From an uncultured Oscillospiraceae bacterium (GTDB taxonomy: Bacteria > Bacillota > Clostridia > Oscillospirales > Oscillospiraceae), in NCBI GenBank assembly GCA_934590325.1, contig CAKTOW010000001.1, positions 186,001 to 250,000 of the forward strand: a stretch of 64,000 bases of DNA, read 5' to 3'. Positions 1 through 7,463 of this stretch are shown here, piece after piece (position 1 is the first letter of the stretch; the number at the start of each line of letters is the position of its first letter). The notes below the pieces were generated by a model that searched no databases, had not been told where the DNA came from, and saw nothing but the letters and a program-made list of their open reading frames with translations. A program made the position numbers and the translations under genes.

Positions 1-3000
1 TGGGAGTTGCGGGAGAGCCAAAGCGTCAACTATGACTGGCGCAACGTGCAGCTGCATAACGGCGACAGTGTGAAAATGGTGCGTGTCGCCCTGCCTCTGC
101 TCAACAGCGAGGCTTCCAGCGGTCTTGACAGCTCTGTCTGGCAGCTTCTGAACGCCAGCGAGGAGCACTATCAAAGCAGCGAGGCCCTGATCCACATGAC
201 CGCCCCCGGCAGCGCCAAGGTGGGTGACAAGGCGACGTTCTCCGCCACCGTGACGGGGGCTAACACCACCAACCTGGGCAGCGGCAAGAGCGCCGCAGGC
301 ATCACCCTGTTCATCAGCGACCCGTCCGAGACGGCGGCCCTGTCCCAGCCCATCCATAAGACCGCCGCCGCCACCGGCGCGGACGGCAGTCTGCAATACG
401 TGTTCACCAAGCCCGGCTGGTACACCGTGGCCATGTTCAACGTGACGCCGGATGACTACACCCGCGTGGATATCTACGGCAGCACCACCATCGGCGAGTA
501 TTACTCCCTGTACGGCGGCGACTACGCCCTGATCCACGTGACCGAGGCGGACGATCCCGCCGCGCTGCTGAAGCAGTACCGCGCCGAAAAGGCCGCCGAG
601 GCCAAGGCGTATTTCGACAGCTTCCACGACTATGACTTCACGGCGGAGGGCTACGCCGCGCTCAAGGCTCAGTACGAGACCCTGACGGCCAATTTGCAGA
701 AGGCCACCGACCTGACGGCCCTGATGGAGACCTATGACGCGGACTTCGCCTGCTTGAAGGAGCTGGGCGCGGCGGCCATCGACCACGCGGCGGTCATCGC
801 CGGGCTGCGGCAGAACCTGTCCTATCTGCCCGACGATCTGAACGACCTGAACGCCAACTACAAGCAGCTGGTGAAGGACATTCAGACGGTCTATGGCGGG
901 CTGAACAACTATCAGAAGAAGCTGCTGTCCGCCAACGAGACCAAGCGCCTGGACGCGGTGGCGAAGATCGATGCCGACAGCTTAAAGACCCCGGCAAAGG
1001 TGACGCTGGAGGTCGACGTTGACGAAAACCAGTTGCCTAAAAAGAAGGACAACGGCAACCCCTACTTTGGTTGGCCCAACATCAAATGGGTGGTGACGCC
1101 CAATGTGGACGGCACGCTGCCCGATCCCTGGTGGGCGCATCCTTCGTTCGGCACAGCCAAGGCGGGCGACCATGCGTTTATCCGCTACTATCTGGACACC
1201 ACAGACGAGAAATACTGGCCCGTGTGGTCGGTGGACGGCGGCAACACGTGGAATCTGATGGAGCCGCAGACACTGGTCACGCCCAACGTACAGAAGACTG
1301 CGTATGACGGCTACTATCTGGCGGAGTATGTTATCCCCGGTGATGTGGTCGATGGCAGCACCATCACGTTCAAGGTGAAGATGGTCTCCAAGACGGAGTA
1401 TCAGGCCATGACCGCCGACAGCGAGGAGACTGTGGCCGCCGCCAGGACTGCTGCTCTCTCCCGCCTGCAAACGCTGTATAACAGCCTGGGCGACAAGGCG
1501 AAGGCCGCCTATGACACTGGCGTGGATAGCATCAACGCCGCCGCCTCCGTGGCCGCCGTGGAGAGCGCCTATCAGTCCGCTGTGGTGGCGATGAAGAAAG
1601 CCGCCGCCAACTACGGCAAGGTGCAGGTCATCGTGGAGAACACCACCTATTCCAAGAAGAACGGAGCACCTTGGGACGGCACGCTGGTGGATACATGGGT
1701 CGATCTGTCCGCCGACAGCACCATGATGTCCTGCGTGGCCGCCGCGCTGAAAACCAAGAACGCCACGGTGGTGGGCGCAGAGAGCAACTACATCTCCTCC
1801 ATCAACGGCCTCGGCGAGTTCGACGGCAACAAGAGCGCCGGCTGGATGGGCACGCTGAACGATTGGTTCGTCAACGAGGGCTTCGGTGCGTTCACGGTGA
1901 AGAACGGCAAGCTGGCAAGCGGCGATGTGATCCGTATCATGTTCACGTCCAGCGGCTACGGTGCGGACTTGGGCGGCACATGGGGCAATTCCGACACCAC
2001 CGTTAAGGCTCTGACCGTGGACGGTGCGATGCTGACCCCGAACTTTATCCCCGGCGAGGCTGGTGGACAGTATGATTACACCCTGATCATCAACGGAGAG
2101 TCTGCATCCGTCAAGTTGACGCCCACCGCCAGCAACAAGAACTTCCAGGTCAAGACGTTTTTGAATGAGAAGGTCACGGACCGCTCTGAGGGCAGCAGCT
2201 TCTTCAAGCGCACGGAGACGATCCCCGTCAAAGTGGGCGACACCATCTATTTGGGCTGCGGCGCGAAGAACTGGCTGAGTATGAACAATCAGGCAGGCAA
2301 CAAGCAGAACAGCGACGGCACGTGGTATGCCCTGCACGTTGTCAGCATCAACACTGGCGCAACCTACGTGACTGACCTGATTGCCAAGCTCCCGACTTCT
2401 CTGAAGTATGAGACCTACACCCGCAGCATGAACGATGTGGCCGCCGCACGCGCCGCGTATGAGGTTCTTGTCCAGGGTGAGCAGGACAAGGTAACGAATT
2501 TGCGCAAGCTGGTCAGCTTGGAGAAGCAGATCGAGGGCTTTACGGCTGTGGATGCGTTCAAGGTGCAGCTGGCCGCGCTGCCGGAGGCGGAGAAGCTGTC
2601 CGTCAACGACCGGGAGGCTGTGGACGCAGCCGAAGCTGCCTATAAGGTGCTGGAGCAGAAGGATTGCCTGACGGTGGCTGAAAAAGAAAAGGCCGAGACT
2701 GTGTTCGCCAAGATGGCAGAGATCAAGGGCAACCTTGTCCTTGCCGTGGAAAAGCAGATCGACGCCATCGGTGAGGTAACGCTGGAGAACGAAGCTGCCG
2801 TCAGGGCGGCACAGGCGGCGTATGACGCGCTGACTGCTGAGCAGAAGCAGCTGGTGAACAGCGAAAAGGTGGCAGCACTGAACGCGGCAGTCGCCAAGCT
2901 GGCGGAGCTGAAGCGCGAGAAGCTGTTGGCAGAGATGGGCGACATCTATGCCTCCGTCGGCGAGAGTTTGCAGGCGCAGGTCAACAAGTCCGCGCCTATC

Positions 3001-5097
3001 GTGGGCAGCATCGGCGGCGAGTGGCTGGCGTTGGCCCTGGCTCGCAGCGGTCGCAGCGTACCTGCTGGGTACTACGACAATGTGGTGCAGTATGTGAAGG
3101 CTAACGTGAACGCCAACGAGAGACTCCACAATTCCAAGTCCACCGACAATTCCAGGGTGATTCTTGCACTGACTGCCATCGGCAAAGACCCCACCAATGT
3201 AGGCGGTCATAACCTGCTGAAGGGCCTGGACAGCATGAGCTATATCAATAAGCAAGGCATCAATGGTCCTGTTTTCGCCCTGATTGCGCTGGACAGCCAC
3301 AACTATCCTACCTTCGGCGAAGTGACCCGCGACGTCCTCATCGACCGAATCCTCAGCGAGCAGGTCAAGGCGGACGGCGGCTGGGCACTGGGAGGTGCGG
3401 ATGAGGAGGCTTCTGATGTGGACGTTACCGCGATGACCATCCAGGCTCTGGCTCCCTATTATAAGACCAATGCCAAGGTCAAGACCGCCGTGGACAAAGG
3501 TCTGACATGGCTGTCCGAGCATCAGCAGGAGGATGGCGGTTTCGCCAGCTGGGGTGCCGTCAACAGTGAGTCCTGCGCGCAGGTCATTGTGGCTCTAGCT
3601 GCTCTGGGTATTGACCCCCTCACCGACAGCCGCTTTATCAAGAACGGCATAACCGCGCTGGATGCACTGTGCGGCTATTATACGCAGGACGATACGCTGG
3701 GCAAGGGCTTTGCTCATGTGAAACAATCCTCCGGCGGGTATGTCGGCGGTGCATATAACCAGATGGCCACCGAGCAGGCGTACTACGCGCTAAATGCGTA
3801 CTATCGCTTCGCCAACAGTCAGAATCGCCTCTACGATATGACCGACGTGTGCATCACCCACAACTTCGGCGCGTGGACGGTCACTAAGGCCGCCACCTGC
3901 ACCGAGGCCGGTGTTTCCACCCGTACCTGCACCGTGTGCGGCGCGGAGGAGACGATGATCGTCCCGTCTCTGGGGCACAGTATGACTGCCACGGCGGGCA
4001 AGGCTGCTACCTGCACCGAGGCTGGCCACAGCGCCTACTGGTCCTGCTCCCGCTGCGGCAAGTTCTTCAGCGATGCGGCGGGCAAGACCGAGATCGCCAA
4101 GGACAGCTGGGTCATCGCGGCCCTGGGCCACGATGAGGCCACCCGTGCGGCGGTGGCGGCCACCTGCTACGCCTCCGGCCATGAGGCGGATACCTACTGC
4201 AAGCGCTGCGGCATTGTCCTCACGGCTGGCGCGACCATTCCCGCCACCGGCAAGCACACCTACGTCAACGGCGTCTGCACCGTCTGCGGTGTCAGGAACC
4301 CGGCAGGGGGCATTAAGGGTGACGACCTCAAGGTGGACAGCAAGGACAACACGATCGTCACAGGCGGCGGTCTGACCATCAAGACCGACGAACCTGTTAC
4401 AGACGAGAAGTTGGCAGAGATCAAGGCGGCTGTCGAGAACGGCTCTATCGTCATTACCGTGAATAACACGCCCATCCTCCAGCTTACAAAGGAGGACAAG
4501 GAGGCGGACGGCGGCAAAAACGCCCTGATGCAGGCTGGCGCAGCTGCCAGCGGCGAGCTCAAGAAGGAGTTGGATAAGCTGGCGGAGAAGCTGGATGCCC
4601 TGCGAGGTGACAGCTCCAGGAAGAATGCCCAGCTGGAAAAGATCATTGACGTGACTGTGGAGTTGGTCAAGACCAACGCCGGTGGCTCTGTGGAGTCTGT
4701 TGCACAGCTGACCGAGCTGCCCCGAAGCGTTACCGTAACCGTTTCCATTACCAATGAGCTGTACGATAGCTTGAAGGACAAACGGGTCTGCGTGGTACGC
4801 AGCCACACCGATGCCAATGGCAACGTGACCACCACCGAGCTGCCTGCGTACCTGGGCGGCACGGAGGGCAACCGCGTGCTGAGCTTCCAGACGGATAAGG
4901 CCTCCACGTTTGCTATCGTGTCCTATGAGACTGTCTCCACTGGCGGTGGCAGCGGCAGCGGCAGCATCACTGTTGTCAAGCCCACCTCCTCCAACACGGC
5001 GGACGACAGCCAGATGGTCATTTGGCTGGGCAGCGCAGTCATGGCGGCGGCAGCTGTCGTGGTGCTGACCCGCAAGCAGAAGCGCGTGAGCAAGTAA
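1..5097 (+). CDS. Giant surface protein with DUF4430 and alpha/alpha-barrel repeat domains (5' partial)
   Basis: The frame is open at position 1, so the start and signal peptide lie upstream. About 1,698 residues are visible. In order there is an Ig/FIVAR-like and coiled-coil region, a DUF4430 domain (about 1,680-2,000), helical linkers, a prenyltransferase/terpenoid-cyclase-like alpha/alpha-barrel repeat region (about 2,990-3,830), four CxxC knuckles (CTVC, CSRC, CKRC, CTVC; 3,930-4,290), and a C-terminal helix with basic tail (KQKRVSK). The sequence before the helix (NTADDSQ) resembles a degenerate sortase signal. DUF4430 and an alpha/alpha barrel are the two domains of animal transcobalamin/intrinsic factor, so binding of corrinoids at the cell surface is a reasonable inference, but no ligand is shown. 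A DUF4430 lipoprotein gene follows 69 bp downstream. Confidence 0.8.
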   Translation, partial: WELRESQSVNYDWRNVQLHNGDSVKMVRVALPLLNSEASSGLDSSVWQLLNASEEHYQSSEALIHMTAPGSAKVGDKATFSATVTGANTTNLGSGKSAAGITLFISDPSETAALSQPIHKTAAATGADGSLQYVFTKPGWYTVAMFNVTPDDYTRVDIYGSTTIGEYYSLYGGDYALIHVTEADDPAALLKQYRAEKAAEAKAYFDSFHDYDFTAEGYAALKAQYETLTANLQKATDLTALMETYDADFACLKELGAAAIDHAAVIAGLRQNLSYLPDDLNDLNANYKQLVKDIQTVYGGLNNYQKKLLSANETKRLDAVAKIDADSLKTPAKVTLEVDVDENQLPKKKDNGNPYFGWPNIKWVVTPNVDGTLPDPWWAHPSFGTAKAGDHAFIRYYLDTTDEKYWPVWSVDGGNTWNLMEPQTLVTPNVQKTAYDGYYLAEYVIPGDVVDGSTITFKVKMVSKTEYQAMTADSEETVAAARTAALSRLQTLYNSLGDKAKAAYDTGVDSINAAASVAAVESAYQSAVVAMKKAAANYGKVQVIVENTTYSKKNGAPWDGTLVDTWVDLSADSTMMSCVAAALKTKNATVVGAESNYISSINGLGEFDGNKSAGWMGTLNDWFVNEGFGAFTVKNGKLASGDVIRIMFTSSGYGADLGGTWGNSDTTVKALTVDGAMLTPNFIPGEAGGQYDYTLIINGESASVKLTPTASNKNFQVKTFLNEKVTDRSEGSSFFKRTETIPVKVGDTIYLGCGAKNWLSMNNQAGNKQNSDGTWYALHVVSINTGATYVTDLIAKLPTSLKYETYTRSMNDVAAARAAYEVLVQGEQDKVTNLRKLVSLEKQIEGFTAVDAFKVQLAALPEAEKLSVNDREAVDAAEAAYKVLEQKDCLTVAEKEKAETVFAKMAEIKGNLVLAVEKQIDAIGEVTLENEAAVRAAQAAYDALTAEQKQLVNSEKVAALNAAVAKLAELKREKLLAEMGDIYASVGESLQAQVNKSAPIVGSIGGEWLALALARSGRSVPAGYYDNVVQYVKANVNANERLHNSKSTDNSRVILALTAIGKDPTNVGGHNLLKGLDSMSYINKQGINGPVFALIALDSHNYPTFGEVTRDVLIDRILSEQVKADGGWALGGADEEASDVDVTAMTIQALAPYYKTNAKVKTAVDKGLTWLSEHQQEDGGFASWGAVNSESCAQVIVALAALGIDPLTDSRFIKNGITALDALCGYYTQDDTLGKGFAHVKQSSGGYVGGAYNQMATEQAYYALNAYYRFANSQNRLYDMTDVCITHNFGAWTVTKAATCTEAGVSTRTCTVCGAEETMIVPSLGHSMTATAGKAATCTEAGHSAYWSCSRCGKFFSDAAGKTEIAKDSWVIAALGHDEATRAAVAATCYASGHEADTYCKRCGIVLTAGATIPATGKHTYVNGVCTVCGVRNPAGGIKGDDLKVDSKDNTIVTGGGLTIKTDEPVTDEKLAEIKAAVENGSIVITVNNTPILQLTKEDKEADGGKNALMQAGAAASGELKKELDKLAEKLDALRGDSSRKNAQLEKIIDVTVELVKTNAGGSVESVAQLTELPRSVTVTVSITNELYDSLKDKRVCVVRSHTDANGNVTTTELPAYLGGTEGNRVLSFQTDKASTFAIVSYETVSTGGGSGSGSITVVKPTSSNTADDSQMVIWLGSAVMAAAAVVVLTRKQKRVSK

Positions 5098-5111
5098 CAA
5101 CGAAACAGCCA

Positions 5112-5139
5112 ACGCAGAGGCGCGAAAGCGCCTCTGCGT
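5112..5139 (+). terminator. Hairpin between the two DUF4430 genes
   Basis: A perfect 12-bp stem (5112-5123 with 5128-5139) closes a GAAA loop right after the surface-protein stop. Only a short TTTT follows, 7 bases later, so it may be a partial terminator or a processing/stability hairpin that sets the ratio of the two proteins. Confidence 0.55.
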
Positions 5140-5166
5140 ATGGCGCTTTTACGAGGTATGAAACGC

Positions 5167-6039
5167 ATGAAGAAAGTGAAGAAAATTTGGCTTTTGGCGC
5201 TGGCACTGTCCCTGCTGCTGACCTGCGCCGCCTGCGGCAAGCAGAAAGCCCCTGCCGCCGACACGACCCCCGACACAAAGCAGGAGCAGACTGCGGACAC
5301 CAAAAAGGATGACGCGGCCAAAACGGACGACAAAAAAGAGGGCAAAAAGTCTGAGGTAAAGGCAGAAGACAAGACCGAGGACGACAAAAAGTCCGAGGAG
5401 GAAGCCAAAAAGCTGGAAGAACAGAAGAAGTTAGAGGAAGAGCAGAAGAAGCAGGAGGAACAGAAGAAGCAGGAGGAGCAGCCCAAGCAGGACGAGCCTG
5501 CCAAGCAGCCGGAGCAGCCTAAGCAGGAGATCGACCCGGCCACCGGCAAGGATAAGTACCAAACCGATCCTGTGCCGGAGGGCAAGCCCATTCCCGTGGA
5601 ACCGGGAACATCCTCCGCGGGCGGCAGTGCCACCTGCACCTTTTCCATCTCCTGTGCCACCATCCTAAACAACTGGGATAAGTGTGACGAGAGCAAAAAG
5701 CCCCTTGTGCCTGCTGACGGCGTGATCCTGCCCACCACCACGGTGACATTCACGGAGGGTGAGAGCGTGTTCGATGTGCTCCAACGGCTCTGCCGCGAAA
5801 ATGGAATCCATATGGAGTCCAGCTGGACTCCTATGTATAACAGCGCATACGTAGAGGGTATCAACAACCTCTATGAGTTTGATGTGGGAAGCCTGTCCGG
5901 GTGGATGTACAGCGTCAACGGATGGTTCCCCAACTACGGCTGTTCCCGCTATGCCCTGCAAAATGGCGATGTGGTGAACTGGGTTTACACCTGCGATCTG
6001 GGCTATGATGTAGGCGGAGGCTACTCCACCGGAAGCTGA
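5167..6039 (+). CDS. DUF4430 domain lipoprotein with charged linker
   Basis: The protein begins with a signal peptide and a lipobox (LLTCAAC-GK), so it should be a membrane-anchored lipoprotein. A long lysine/glutamate-rich, KKQEEQ-repeat linker (about residues 30-125) follows, then a C-terminal DUF4430 domain of about 130 residues (SGWMYSVNGWFPNYG, motif typical of the family). I chose ATG 5167 because GAGGT at 5153-5157 is 9 bases upstream; ATG 5140 or 5158 would lengthen it by 9 or 3 residues. With the preceding surface protein it forms a two-gene cell-surface set with the same domain. Transcobalamin-like ligand binding is an inference from the family. Confidence 0.8.
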   Translation: MKKVKKIWLLALALSLLLTCAACGKQKAPAADTTPDTKQEQTADTKKDDAAKTDDKKEGKKSEVKAEDKTEDDKKSEEEAKKLEEQKKLEEEQKKQEEQKKQEEQPKQDEPAKQPEQPKQEIDPATGKDKYQTDPVPEGKPIPVEPGTSSAGGSATCTFSISCATILNNWDKCDESKKPLVPADGVILPTTTVTFTEGESVFDVLQRLCRENGIHMESSWTPMYNSAYVEGINNLYEFDVGSLSGWMYSVNGWFPNYGCSRYALQNGDVVNWVYTCDLGYDVGGGYSTGS

Positions 6040-6094
6040 TGCCACATCGCACAGCATAGGGAAGTAAGGCTTAAACAAAAGAACTGTATAGAAA

Positions 6095-6143
6095 CACCGC
6101 CAGCAAAGCGGCAATCACGCTGCTTTGCTGGCGGTGCTTTTTA
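6095..6143 (+). terminator. Rho-independent terminator
   Basis: A perfect 15-bp stem (6095-6109 with 6122-6136), a 12-base loop and CTTTTTATC follow the lipoprotein gene. Confidence 0.85.
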
Positions 6144-6349
6144 TCATAGAAGTTCAAAAAATCGACAATTCCATACAAAAACCATCGCATTCACGTAGAC
6201 CATTGTAGAACGAAACTATGACACAAACGGCCATAAATCGTGTAAAATTAGCATATCAAGAACAAAACAGCGTATGTCCACCGGCAAGAGGCCCACCGCG
6301 ATTTAACAAGTGCTGGCTTTCAAAATACACAAGACAGGAGGGAACATCA

Positions 6350-6712
6350 GTGCCTTTAGTTTGCTACGTTTCGGAACTGGAAAAGAACGTTTCTTTGGAC
6401 GCTGAACGTTTGCTGCGTCTTCTGGGTGTATCCGGAAAGCTGTCTGGGTTTCACTTTGCCGTGTATATGTTGGAACAGGTGCAGGAGAAGCCGGAGTATG
6501 TCCTGCTGATCACGAAAAGGCTCTATAACCAAACGGCACAGTATTTTCATACTACCACCAACTGCGTGGAAAGAAACCTCCGAACCCTTGTGCAGGCGTG
6601 CTGGAGACAACCTGACCACAGCTTACTTGAGCGTATTGCGGGCCACCCGTTGTCGCAGCCACCAACGAACGCGCAGTTCATTGATATGGTAGCCGCTTTT
6701 CTCCGCAAGTAA
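6350..6712 (+). CDS. Stand-alone Spo0A C-terminal-domain protein
   Basis: This 120-residue protein matches the DNA-binding effector domain of the sporulation master regulator Spo0A: the helical core with KRLYNQTAQYFHTTTNCVER, a VERNLRTLVQACW recognition region and the family ending PPTNAQFIDMVAAFLR. There is no receiver domain, so phosphorelay control as in Spo0A is not possible through this protein alone. GTG 6350 is chosen because AGGAGGG (6337-6343) is 7 bases upstream; the longer frame from 6218 adds a tail that looks non-coding. A Spo0A-box-like TGTCGAT (reverse strand of 6161-6167, 6/7 match) lies upstream. It sits on the sigK element, so a role in timing element or spore gene expression is possible but inferred. 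Confidence 0.8.
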   Translation: MPLVCYVSELEKNVSLDAERLLRLLGVSGKLSGFHFAVYMLEQVQEKPEYVLLITKRLYNQTAQYFHTTTNCVERNLRTLVQACWRQPDHSLLERIAGHPLSQPPTNAQFIDMVAAFLRK

Positions 6713-6738
6713 GCTCTACACGGTTTAGCCCCCTCCGT

Positions 6739-6785
6739 CCACAGCGGCGGCGTATCCCCCTTGCGCTGCCGCTGTGGGTTTTATA
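6739..6785 (+). terminator. Terminator after the Spo0A-like gene
   Basis: A 14-bp GC-rich stem (6739-6752 with 6764-6777, one G-T pair) is followed by GTTTTATA. Confidence 0.8.
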
Positions 6786-7185
6786 TAGACTGGCAGCTGC
6801 CGTCAATCGTGTATTGACATCGGCTGCGGGCCTATATGCCCATGTTTCTTGAAAAAGCGCACTTTGCGCGTCATACAGCAGACAGGTACGTTCGTGTCGG
6901 TGTGAGCCATAGGACAGCGTCCGCCATGATCTCCCACACTGGAGGGAGCGAAACAAGCGTTGTTCGGAAACAGAGTGGCACTCTGTCGGCCATGACCACC
7001 GGCATTCTTAATGATACTCCCGCATTGGACGCCCTCAAAGCATCGTGCGGCGCACCCATCAGCATGGGCCGGGGTGAGATTCCCGTGAGGCTGGCAGCCA
7101 CCAGCCGCCTGTTTTGCTTGAGAATTTATAGTCAAAAGAGTGTGAGTGAGCAAGAGCGCACTTTTGAAAGCGCGTTGTCGCTTAT
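6786..7185 (+). other. Intergenic region of unknown function with a 136-codon frame
   Basis: A frame at 6836-7246 would encode 136 residues (with SETSVVRKQSGTLSAM and GRGEIPVRLAATSRL), but its ATG has no ribosome-binding site and its end overlaps the next real gene. The tract contains several short inverted repeats. It is either a small unrecognised protein or a transcribed leader/structured RNA. I recognise neither. Confidence 0.3.
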
Positions 7186-7213
7186 TCATATCATCCCGAT
7201 TACCGCATACTTT
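7186..7213 (+). promoter_or_regulatory. Candidate sigma-E-type (mother-cell) promoter
   Basis: TCATATC (7186-7192), 13 bases, then CATACTTT (7206-7213). The sigma-E consensus known from Bacillus is about KMATATT - 13 to 15 - CATACANT, so the boxes match 6/7 and 7/8. It lies just upstream of the SHOCT/recombinase pair. In B. subtilis the skin recombinase gene is controlled by sigma-E. Confidence 0.45.
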
Positions 7214-7232
7214 ATGGAGGGAGGAGTTGCCT

Positions 7233-7463
7233 ATGACAGAAGTTGATCGTGATATTGCCTTGGTTTTGTTGAAGCGTCTATGGAAGCGGGAGTTGATTTC
7301 GGAAGAGACATATGTTTCTGCCTGCAACTCCTGTTTTTTTGACAAAAGACGTTTTACCTCCGATACTGGAGCTATGGAAGAAAAAATAGTGGAGGAGGCC
7401 GATACCCATGATGACGGTTCGATGGTTGAGAGAGCAGATGCGGCTGGGCAAGTCGATTTATGA
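7233..7463 (+). CDS. Small SHOCT-like protein preceding the recombinase
   Basis: The 76-residue protein has a short helical hairpin (LLKRLWKRELISEETYVSA) like the SHOCT modules often encoded next to recombinases in Firmicute elements, and an acidic tail. GGAGGGAGGAG at 7217-7227 precedes ATG 7233. Its last 56 bases overlap the recombinase gene in another frame, which suggests translational coupling. It could act as a recombination directionality factor or accessory protein, but that is only suggested by position. Confidence 0.65.
   Translation: MTEVDRDIALVLLKRLWKRELISEETYVSACNSCFFDKRRFTSDTGAMEEKIVEEADTHDDGSMVERADAAGQVDL

Noticed and set aside
982..3522. 846-codon open frame on the reverse strand of the surface-protein gene
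   Set aside because: It is a shadow of the GC-rich coding strand: no binding site, His/Gln/Val-rich translation and no domain, while the plus frame has clear domains.
5140..5166. Longer N-terminus of the DUF4430 lipoprotein (ATG 5140)
   Set aside because: ATG 5140 lies at the base of a 12-bp hairpin with no binding site; ATG 5167 has GAGGT at proper distance.
6836..7246. 136-residue protein candidate
   Set aside because: No ribosome-binding site and overlap with the next gene; kept only as an unexplained region, not as a gene call.
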